From positions 1-64,000 of the forward strand of contig JAGFNQ010009534.1 in assembly GCA_024364735.1 (NCBI GenBank): DNA of 64,000 nucleotides, in the 5' to 3' direction. The notes beneath the pieces were generated by a model. That model was given only the letters and a program-made list of their open reading frames with translations. It searched no databases and was not told the origin of the DNA. The translations under genes and the position numbers were made by a program. This DNA is from Boesenbergia rotunda. Its lineage: Eukaryota; Streptophyta; Magnoliopsida; Zingiberales; Zingiberaceae. Shown here piece after piece: positions 56,121 through 64,000 of the stretch (positions are counted from its first letter, which is position 1; the number at the start of each line of letters is the position of its first letter).

Positions 56121-57893
56121 AATTATGTAACCGCACTATATTGGCTCCTGTACCATCGGTGAAAGCAACCGGTCAGTTTGACAGATCTACCCTCTCCGGA
56201 AACGGTCAGCAAATCTAAATCTCATAGGCTTTCGCTAGGTTTCTAGCGGTCGGGATCAATCCTATTCTGATCGTTCGGGTGGAGATATAAGCAAATAAAA
56301 AAAATGAAATCGTCACCATAACGACCCCTTCCCAGACTTAGGCCAATAGAAATTCAGAAAAAAACAAATTATAATTATCACTGGTATAATGAAATGTCTA
56401 AGATCGAGGGAATTAATGTCAACATATAATTTTAATTCGGGAGGAGATATAAGCCCCAGAGGAGAAGGATGCCTGCGGGATGAGGGCGAGTCGTGGAAGT
56501 CTAACGACAGCGACTCGGCGTTGAAAAGAAGATGAACAGAGGATCGAAAATCGCAGCGGTTGGACGGTTTTATAAATAATTTATTTTTCGAAAAACTAAA
56601 TAGCACCGTCCCTCCGGTTCAGTCGTCGGTCTAATGATGGATCTGTGGGCCCGCTTGTTTGATTGGACTCGGAACCAAGAGACTTCATATAGAAAAGGCT
56701 GAAGTTCTACGGGCGAGGTTCAGTGGATGCAAAAGAATCAAACTTGTGTTATCGGGCATTTTAAGTCGGCTCGAAAATATTTAATTTTATTTAAAATTAT
56801 TGAATTCGAGTTAAATTTAATTTTTTTTAATATTTTATTTGCAATGGTTGCCTGCAAAAGGCGATTAACCTCCCGCGTCTTCTTTTGGATAAATTTCACA
56901 TTAAAAGTACATGAAAATTATCATCAATTTATAAAAGAAAGATATTTCCATTAGTATGAAATTTTTTGGATAAAACTCAAAAATAAAATCATAAGAATTT
57001 AAGTCCAAAGTGGATAATATTATATAATTATGGAGATATCTAAATTCTTTTGGACCTAATACCCTCGCCAATCTGTCCAGGGCTAATCCGGAGAAGATAA
57101 ATCATGAAAATTACTAGCCCGGATAGCGACTAACATAAAAGAGGGCAAACACTTGATTTCATCAGGATTTGACTCCCATGTCATTAGTCACTCATGAACC
57201 ATGAGTCACTCGCGAATGAACTCTGAATCAAACTTTAATTATTTTTTCTTGCGAAGTGTTTTTCAAGATCCCAAAGAAGAGGAAGATGTCGATTCATTGA
57301 CCAGTATCACGGGACTAGGATAAGGTATTATTTTCTTGCCTCCCAAAGGAGAAGCCATTATCTAAAATTGAAGGGTTTAGGATAATGAATGGTAAAGAGT
57401 TTAGGATGTCATCTTTATAATGGTGTGATTTCATCACTTGCAGAGGTATAGTGCAAGGGAGGAGTTAGTGAAATTTATTTTAGGGAGTTGAAACATCATT
57501 TCCAGAGTTATAGCAAATTAAATGCAATGAGAGGAGTTGGCGAAATTTAATTAATCAAGACCATATTATAACAGCTACAGGTCTATAACTGCTACAACAC
57601 AAACTTCATATTGTAGCAGCTATATAACTGTAGCTGCTACATCACAGACTGTAGATGCTATCATGCTACAATACATCTTTAACGTTATAGCTGCTACGAA
57701 CTCGAAGCTTCTACAACATGATTAAATCTGCAGCAAGGGTATGTCTTGATTATATCTATAAAGGTTGTGGTTTGTCATGTCCATAGAATGATTACTCATA
57801 TATGTCATAAACCATCACTCATGAACTGTGGGAGAATGATACACCTTGTCAGAATCCGACTTTGTCATAAGGGTTATTGAAGGCGTGTGATAT
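56121..57893. other. Upstream intergenic region of the ERF gene
   Basis: No gene supported. 57560-57730 has many copies of GCTACA/TGTAGC, giving short imperfect inverted repeats. 57175-57225 repeats GTCACTCATGAACC and its near complement. Otherwise nothing. Confidence 0.5.
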
Positions 57894-59833
57894 TGTTGGT
57901 GCAAAGAGCATCAGTCATGAATAGTCAACCTCTAATGTTTCGATGTTTGACAATATACTAAGGTCCAGTCAAAGTGATCAAGGGTTTAAGCCAAACAGGA
58001 CTTGATATTTGGTGGGGTAAACACAGGTTTGATCAGTTTAACAAAGGGTTAGCCCAACAAGACCTGATGTTTGGCAGTGACAATATACTAAGGTATAGTC
58101 AAAGTGATCAAGGGTTAAGCCAAACAGGACCTAATATTTGGTAGGTAAATCCATGTTTGATCAGTTTGACAAAGGATTAAGCCAAATAGGATATGATGTT
58201 TGGCAGAGTGAATAGAACCCAGGGTTGGTCAGTTTAACTAAGGGATAAGCCAAATAGGACTTGATGTTTGGTAGAGAGACTAAACTCGTATCTGGTCAAA
58301 TAGACCAAAGGATTGAGCCAAACAGGACTTGATGTTTGGCAGACAGAAGTCTAGTCAGGATTAAGATGACTAGCAAAGAAATCATTATGAAGGAACGGAA
58401 TCCTAGTGAGTAAAGCTAGGTGGAAGAAATCCTGGTGAGTGAAACTGGGTCTTAGTGAGTGAAGCTAGGTGGAAGAAATCCTAGTGAGTGAAGTTAGGTG
58501 GATGAAATCATGGTGAGTGAAGCTGGGTCCTATTGAGTGAAGCTAGGTGGAAGAATTTCTGATGAGTGAAATTGGGTCCTAGTGAGTGAAGTTAGGTGGA
58601 CGAAGTCTTGGTGAGTGAAGTTGAGCAAGAAGTCTTGACCTGCAAGGTTGAGCACAAAGTCCTGGTCGGGGATCGGACAACGAAGTCTTTACCAAGTGAA
58701 GACTACAGATAGAAGTAGAGACGGGTCGAGGATCGGACGTCTTGAGATCCTAGAGTTTCGGAGGTCGAGCACTAAGTCTTGGTCTGGGAGATCAAGCAAA
58801 AGACTTAGTCGAGCGGGGATCGCGGACAGAAGTAGAGACGGGTCGAGGTCGAACGTCTCAAGATTCAAGTTCTCGGAGGCTTAGCAAAAGTCCAACCGGA
58901 GGTCCTGGTTGGCAAAAGGTAACTTCTCTAGGGTGGAGTAGGTGAGGACGCGTTCCCCGGAAAAGAGAACAGTAGGCGTCAGTTCGACCTAGGATTTCAA
59001 TTGAAATCCAAAGTCAGAATCAAGACAGCTCCAGCTATTATGTATGCATTTATTTTTAATATTATATTGTTCTTGGACTAACCCTGGTTGCAGGACTGAA
59101 ATGAAGCAGCTACTGCATCCTAAGCGCTTGAAAGGGGTCAGGCGCCCGATAACCCAAGCGCCTGATAGGTATCAGGCGACCCAGATAGGGTTTTCCAGCG
59201 GATGGAGATGCTGAGCTGGCAGGGTTGCCACTTCAGCTTCTTAGGCACCTGTGAGCCATCAGGCACCTCAGCAGTCCCAGGCACCCAAGACCAGAGATAA
59301 GGTTTAGCCAAGTCTGCGGATAAGCACGTGCCAGTTTCGGGTGACATGGCAGGCGCCCCATACCCTATCAGGTGCCCAAGAACATAGTATAAAATGGGGT
59401 TCGACCCCTCACTTCAGAACATCAAGTTTTCAATCTGTCTACTCATTCTGTGCGAAGCAAAAGCGCTTCGATAATGCTCTACGACCAAGGAGGCTCAAGG
59501 AAGAAGTACGGACTTCCAGAGTTAGCAGAGACTTTTCATTTGGTTTACACATTACAAAGTTGTATTTAGTTATCATTTCTTTGATTGTATTTAAACTGTA
59601 AGATGGGTTTCTCCGCCTCTGGGAATTTCGGAAAGGAGACCACTAGTGGACTCACGCTGAGTACTTAGCCTTGGACGTACTGACCCTGGGGGGTTGGGAA
59701 CCAAGTAAATCTCGCGAGTTATTCTTGCTCTATTTGTGTTTATTTTGTATTTCGCTACGTACTAATACTCTGATAGCAAGAACGAACGATGAATTTCCAC
59801 AAAAAAGTTCGATCTATCGGCACCAATCCCACA
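57894..59833 (+). repeat. 5' LTR of element K (family B-like, 1.94 kb)
   Basis: Starts TGTTGGTGCAAAG, ends AATCCCACA beside the PBS. Two arrays in U3: units of about 60-100 bases with GCCAAACAGGACTTGATGTTTGGC (inverted GCCAAA/TTTGGC ends) at 57950-58350, and the TGAGTGAAG-loop hairpins at 58400-58620. GGCGCC-type repeats at 59140-59370, promoter AGTATAAAATGGGGTTCG near 59386, R-U5 hairpin at 59670-59705. Confidence 0.88.
59670..59705 (+). other. R-U5 two-stem hairpin, family B form
   Basis: Outer stem CTTGG (59670-59674) with CCAAG (59701-59705), inner stem GACCC with GGGTT near the centre. The same position and plan as 62272-62306 and 28621-28653 with different stem sequence. Confidence 0.65.
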
Positions 59834-59834
59834 A

Positions 59835-59846
59835 TTGGTATCAGAG
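59835..59846 (+). other. Primer-binding site of element K
   Basis: TTGGTATCAGAGC straight after the LTR, initiator methionine tRNA type. Confidence 0.85.
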
Positions 59847-59936
59847 CAGGTGGCTTTGATCTGACTAACCGCTGAAGGAGCAAAGAAGGACAGAAATTGA
59901 GGGGGAGTCAAGGGTGAATACAGGTATAATTTAATT

Positions 59937-60302
59937 ATGTCTATTGTTAAATTTCATATAATTTGTTTTAAGTGCAGGGAGAGAGAACACTACAAAAACC
60001 AGTGTTCTACACGTCATATTCGTACTTCACTACAGGCGACAACAGAAGTACAGGCGCCAGGAGTCCAGAGGGACAAAACTGATATCCATTGCATCAAATG
60101 CAAAAAGCAAGGACACTACAAGAACTAGTGTCCGACCACGGTAAAGGAGGAACGAAAAGTTAATTATTGCAAAGATTCCTTTCAAATTCCTGCAAAATTA
60201 AATAATTCTTATGTTGATCTTCCTGTTAAATTAGATTCTGTATACAATAACTTAAATATGTTGCATGATAAGTTAGGGGGAGTCCTAATCAAAAGAAATT
60301 AA
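59937..60302 (+). pseudogene. Double zinc-knuckle protein of element K
   Basis: ATG at 59937 (MSIVKFHIICFKC). First CCHC knuckle CFKCREREHYKNQC is complete; the second, CIKCKKQGHYKN, is broken by TAG at 60126-60128 just before its last Cys, where element E has Lys in the matching knuckle. The frame then runs to TAA at 60300-60302, through LNMLHDKLGG, which aligns with INILHDQLQN in element E. No capsid, protease or RT. The acidic tail of the E protein is absent, so this copy is shortened or its frame shifts. Confidence 0.75.
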
Positions 60303-60838
60303 TGTATTTCTATTTTTGATTACTTCAAATTATTTCTTAAAATTTTTTTCATAATTCTATTTGTTTGAATCAAATCCTAAAACTCAGAGAAAGATCAACT
60401 TGTAGTCAACAAGCTTCCTAGGACTGTGTCAAGTTTAGGGGGAGGTTCAAATTCAAAGAACCATTAGAAATTTCAAAAATACTATATTTTCAACAACCTC
60501 AAAATACCTCTCAATATTTTTTATTTCTTTTCATTTGAATCAAACTCTAAGACTCAGAGGAAGATCAACTTATAGTCAACAAGCTTCCTAGGATTGTGTC
60601 AGGTTTAGGGGGAGTTTCAAATTAAAAGAACCATTAGAGGTTTCAAAAATATTATATTTTCAAACATTATCTTTTGAAATTCATTTTATTTATGAAAACA
60701 TAATATTCCCATTTTCAAAAATATTTTATGAAAATCTTTTCATCTATTGAAAGTCTCTAAAAGTCTTTGAAAAAAATTACTTGAGTTTGGAAAAATCTCC
60801 AAGACACATAGGAAAGTTTTCCTTATAGTTGACAAGGT
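60303..60838 (+). repeat. Repeated hairpin/polypurine units of element K
   Basis: Two full units (about 60356-60475 and 60530-60650) and one cut unit (from 60783) share CTCAGAG, AGATCAACTT, AGTCAACAAGCTTCC, and TTTAGGGGGAG. GGAAG and CTTCC arms can pair. Same units, inverted, lie in the 3' UTR of element E. The third is cut by the inverted LTR at 60839. Confidence 0.75.
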
Positions 60839-61113
60839 TGTGGGGACCGGTGCTGTCGATAGAGGGGGTGAATATCGACTCGTAAAAACTTTGTGGAAAC
60901 TCGTCTTTTGTAGACTTTCGAGATTCGTTTTAGATACAGAGTTAGTAACAACGGAAAATAGAAAGAACGAACAAATAACAAAACTCAGAGTGCATACGGA
61001 TTTTACTTGGTTCTCAACCCCCTAGGGTCAGTACATTCAAGGCCTAAGCATGAGAAATGCCCATCCACTAATGGTCTCCTTTCCTGACTTTCTGGAGGTG
61101 GAAAAACCCGTCT
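60839..61113 (-). repeat. Family-B LTR end, inserted in K and cut by L
   Basis: Starts TGTGGGGACC like 34509 and 42733, with the R-U5 hairpin (CTTGG 61006-61010 and TCAAG 61037-61041). Element L interrupts it at 61114; the rest lies beyond the window. Confidence 0.83.
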
Positions 61114-62424
61114 TGTTGGTGCAGAAAGCACCCAAGTCAAACCTGTATTTTGATAATGGCAACAGGGTTCAAAAGTTAAGGTATATTGTTTGTCTAACAT
61201 GTTACTCAAGTGTGCAGGCAAAGCCCTAGCGAAGGACTGCTAGGCACCTGGCGAAGGAATGCCAGGATACAAAGCCCTAGCGAAGGACTGCTAGGCACCT
61301 GGCGAAGGAATGTCAGGATACAAAGCCCTAGCGAAGGACAGCTAGGCACCAGGCGAAGGGCAGCTTAGTATTGAAGACCTGGCGAAGGACAGCTAGGCGC
61401 CTGGCGAAGGACTGTTGGGCAAAAGTCCAACCGGAGGAGCTGGTTGGCATCAAGTACATTCTCCCGAGAGGAGTAGGTGAGGACGTGTTCCCCAACGAGG
61501 GAACAGTAGGCGTCGGTTCGACCTAGGGCTCCATTTTGGAGGCCCAAGTCAGAACCAAGACAGCTAAGGCTGTATAAACTAACATATTAATTGCTTTATG
61601 TTGTTTTGGACTAACCCTGGATGCAGGACCGAAGGAACGAGTGTCTGCAGCTCAAAGAGCCTCAAAGGAGTGAGGCAGAGTCTGAGTAGGGTGCTCGGAA
61701 TGTCCCGGGCGCCCCCAAGGTGAACACAAAACAAAGTAAACCAAGGTGAGCTTCGGCAGCTTATGGGCGGGGCGCCCCCGTGCTCCCAGGCGCCCCCCAT
61801 GCTCCCGGGCTTCCCCAGGTGAAGCGAACGAAGCAAGCCAGCGAGAAGCCAAACGGATGAGAGTTGATCCGGTCAATTCGGGCGCCCCCAGTCAAGATCT
61901 GATCCCGAGTTTGAAGGGATCAGAGCTGACCGAGAAGAACTCGGATCAGCTGACACGTGGGGGGGGGGGCACCCTCGACGTTCCGGGCGCCCCCAGGTGC
62001 TATAAAAAGGGCCCTCGACCCCAAGGCTTCGACACTCAATTCATTCAACGCAACCACGCTCTTCTGCTCCCGCGCTCTGCTCCAGAAACCTCCCGACTCG
62101 AGATACAAGCGCCGACGATGTCCCTCTGCTCCGAGAAACATTCCACACCGGACGTCGGTAACGAAGAGCAATTTCCTTTTTGTGTTTACTATACTGCAAT
62201 TGTAAATCTATTTGTAAACCGTTTTGCGCACATATAGAATTGCCCGCAGTAAACGGTCAACGACCGTGGGCCTTGGAGTAGGAGCCGAGCGCGACTCCGA
62301 ACCAAGTAAAAAACTTGGTATTTGCATTTGTTTGTTTTAATTTCCGCTGCGTAATTTCTCTATCTCTTAAATCCGAACGTTTTCCGATATTCACCCCCCC
62401 TCTATCGGTTCTCTCGATCCAACA
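61114..62424 (+). repeat. 5' LTR of element L
   Basis: 1.31 kb, TGTTGGTGCAG to GATCCAACA. Tandem hairpins at 61220-61430 (CCTAGC/GCTAGG and CCTGGC/GCCAGG arms around GAAGGA loops), GGGCGCCC repeats at about 61700-61990, promoter GCTATAAAAAGGG followed by CTCGACCCC near 61998-62022, R-U5 hairpin 62272-62306. Confidence 0.92.
62272..62306 (+). other. R-U5 two-stem hairpin, family A/C/F/L form
   Basis: Outer stem CTTGG with CCAAG, internal loops AGTA and GAA, inner stem GGAG with CTCC, apical loop of ten. Upstream, ACGGTC and GACCGT in element C (and a near version here) form another hairpin. Confidence 0.65.
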
Positions 62425-62426
62425 AG

Positions 62427-62438
62427 TGGTATCAGAGC
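62427..62438 (+). other. Primer-binding site of element L
   Basis: TGGTATCAGAGC two bases after the LTR. Confidence 0.9.
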
Positions 62439-62639
62439 GGGGAAGCTTAAATTTGGTGCAACCACCAATTTGAGAATTTTTTGGATTTTTACGAAATTTT
62501 TTTCATTATTTTTTCTCGTTAATCGAGGTTGGTGCAACACCCCTCGACAAATATTTTTTTCTCTTTATCCCGCACTACTAATCCAAGACCAAGTCTTGGG
62601 ATATTCCTTTTTTTCTGCTTAGTTTACATTTCAGATAAA

Positions 62640-64000
62640 ATGGCTATGCAAGAGGGCTTCAGCACCGCAAGACCACCTCTCTTCAGTGGGGAGGACTTCT
62701 CCTACTGGAAGAGCAGAATGGTGGTCCACCTGAAAACTCAGGTGGACATGTGGATAATCATCCAGTCCGGACTGGAGATTCCAAGAAATGCTGACGGAGT
62801 ACCTCAGACTTACACAGAGTGGGACACCGCTCTGAAACGGAAAATTGAAGCGGATGCAAAGGCGACCCAAACCCTCCAATGCGGCTTAACAAAAGAGGAG
62901 CTGAACTGGGTGGGTCCCTTCAATAGTGCTAAGGAGCTGTGGGGGAAACTGATCGAGTTGCACGAAGGAACATCAGACACTCGGATCAGCAAGAGGGATC
63001 TCCTCCTGAACAAGCTGTATACAATTAAAATGACCGACAACGAAACAGCAGCTCAGCTTCACCCCCGAATCCAGGAACTGATGAACGGACTGCACACCAT
63101 CGGTCACAAGGTAGAAAACCGTGACTTAATAAGGTACGCTTTAAATGCTTTCCCTAGAAACACCTTGTGGGCATCTATGGTAAATGCATACAAGGTTTCA
63201 AGGGACCTTTCAAAAGTTAAATTAGATGAATTGTTCTCTGAATTAGAGTTACACGAACAGACTAACTGCAATCTGGCCGAGAAAGGTATTGCCTTTGTTG
63301 CAGGTACAACTGGAAGGACACCCAAGAAGAAGCATCAACCTGAACCCGAGTCTAACTCAGACTCAGACTCAGAAGACGAAGAAGGAGATCGACCTAAGCT
63401 GGTACGACTGGCCCGAAACTATTACAAGGAGTTAAAAAACCAAACCAACAGACGGAAAGCCAGCCAAAGAAAGGATGAACCGGCTAAACCCGCAAATGAA
63501 AAGAACAAGCCCAACGTGACCTGCTATGAGTGCAAGAAGAAGGGTCACTACAAGACAGAGTGTCCGAACCTAAAGGAGACCAAGAAGAATAGAAGGAAAA
63601 AGGCACTTCGGGCAACGTGGGACGAGTCCTCCTCCTCCGAAGAAGAAGAGGTCCCACAGTCGAACCTGCTTGCACTAACCGCCTCGGAAGAAATCGGGAC
63701 CGAGTCAGAATCAGAATAGGACCACGGCAGACTAACATTTTCAGAAAACGGCGAAATCAAGGTAAGTGGTTTTACTAGAAGTCAGTTAAGTGAATTAATT
63801 GCTTATCTTTCTCGAGATTTGGTGAAAGCCAAACTCCGAGTCGAGTCCCTCCGACAGGAAGTAAAACTCCTGAAAGAGGAAGCTGACCCTAAACCCTTAA
63901 CCGAGAAGGTTCAAGAAGGAACCTCTACTCAAGTTGAAAAACTTGAGAAAGAGAACTCCTCCCTGAAAACTCAGGTTAAGGATCTTACATCAGCCTTAGA
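62640..64000 (+). pseudogene. gag: Copia gag of element L, one stop, cut by the window end
   Basis: Start MAMQEGFSTARPPLFSGEDF, capsid motifs as in A and C (LTKEELNWVGPF, SAKELWGKLIELHEGTSDTRISKRDLL, VENRDLIRYALNAFPRNTLW), acidic stretch, and a CCHC zinc knuckle CYECKKKGHYKTEC at residues 295-308. A TAG at 63717-63719 (codon 360) interrupts the frame; it resumes after it with coiled-coil sequence to the window end. Apart from this stop it is the best preserved of the A/C/L gag group. Pol, if any, lies outside the window. Confidence 0.9.

Noticed and set aside
55736..56218. 160-residue frame on the plus strand opposite the ERF gene
   Set aside because: GC-rich shadow of the real gene; no domain.
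56313..56606. 97-residue minus-strand frame upstream of the ERF gene
   Set aside because: No homology recognised, A/T-rich second half, no promoter signal; insufficient support.
61746..62237. 163-residue frame in the L LTR
   Set aside because: Covers palindromes and promoter of the LTR; no conserved protein pattern and not preserved in the LTRs of A or C.

Overview
The window looks like a stretch of a large, repeat-rich flowering-plant genome, probably a monocot (inference from the GC-rich intronless AP2/ERF gene and the dominance of SIRE/Maximus-like Copia elements; species not determinable here). By eye almost everything is LTR retrotransposon. One intact host gene is visible: a DREB/ERF-type transcription factor on the minus strand near 55.5-56.1 kb, in a 51.6-57.9 kb island free of LTR elements that also holds a 9-bp-TSD foldback MITE and an AT microsatellite.

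Layout. 1-3384: 3' end of a Copia element (D: RT/RNase H plus a 2.2-kb LTR) inside an older LTR (family B, 3385-4016). 4017-5280: an inverted family-A LTR at a rearranged junction. 5281-22151: Copia element A (+; gag and pol, decayed), its 3' LTR split by element C (12937-21385, minus, TSD TAATA), which has gag but no pol and instead a spliced-looking plant-transposon-protein gene with its own TATA box. 22152-25482: 3' half of element F, a relative of C. 25483-26176: an LTR tail (G). From 26177 to about 51180 an old minus-strand Copia element (Z) is scattered in four pieces, split by H (26761-34189, a gag-only element), E (34509-44198, a zinc-knuckle-only element carrying a Ty3/gypsy solo LTR), and a TRIM (J, 44966-50167), itself split by two solo LTRs (I and D2). 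57894-61113: element K, a relative of E, cut by an inverted B LTR. 61114-64000: 5' LTR and gag of element L.

Target-site duplications read directly from the sequence (TAATA, AGCCC, ATCTT, AATAT, and near matches for H, E and the gypsy solo LTR) fix the nesting order.

How the parts fit. Three non-autonomous designs sit beside one decayed pol-bearing element: capsid gag plus transposon-protein gene (C, F), capsid gag without zinc knuckle (H), and zinc knuckles without capsid (E, K). None has reverse transcriptase, so they would depend on proteins from other elements. The families share structures more than sequence: a two-stem hairpin about 100-230 nt before the LTR end whose stems differ in compensating ways between families, arrays of short hairpins with constant loops and changing stems in U3, palindromes upstream of the LTR promoters, and a hairpin present both in the gag-pol spacer and in the 3' UTR. 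These covarying hairpins are the most novel signal I see.
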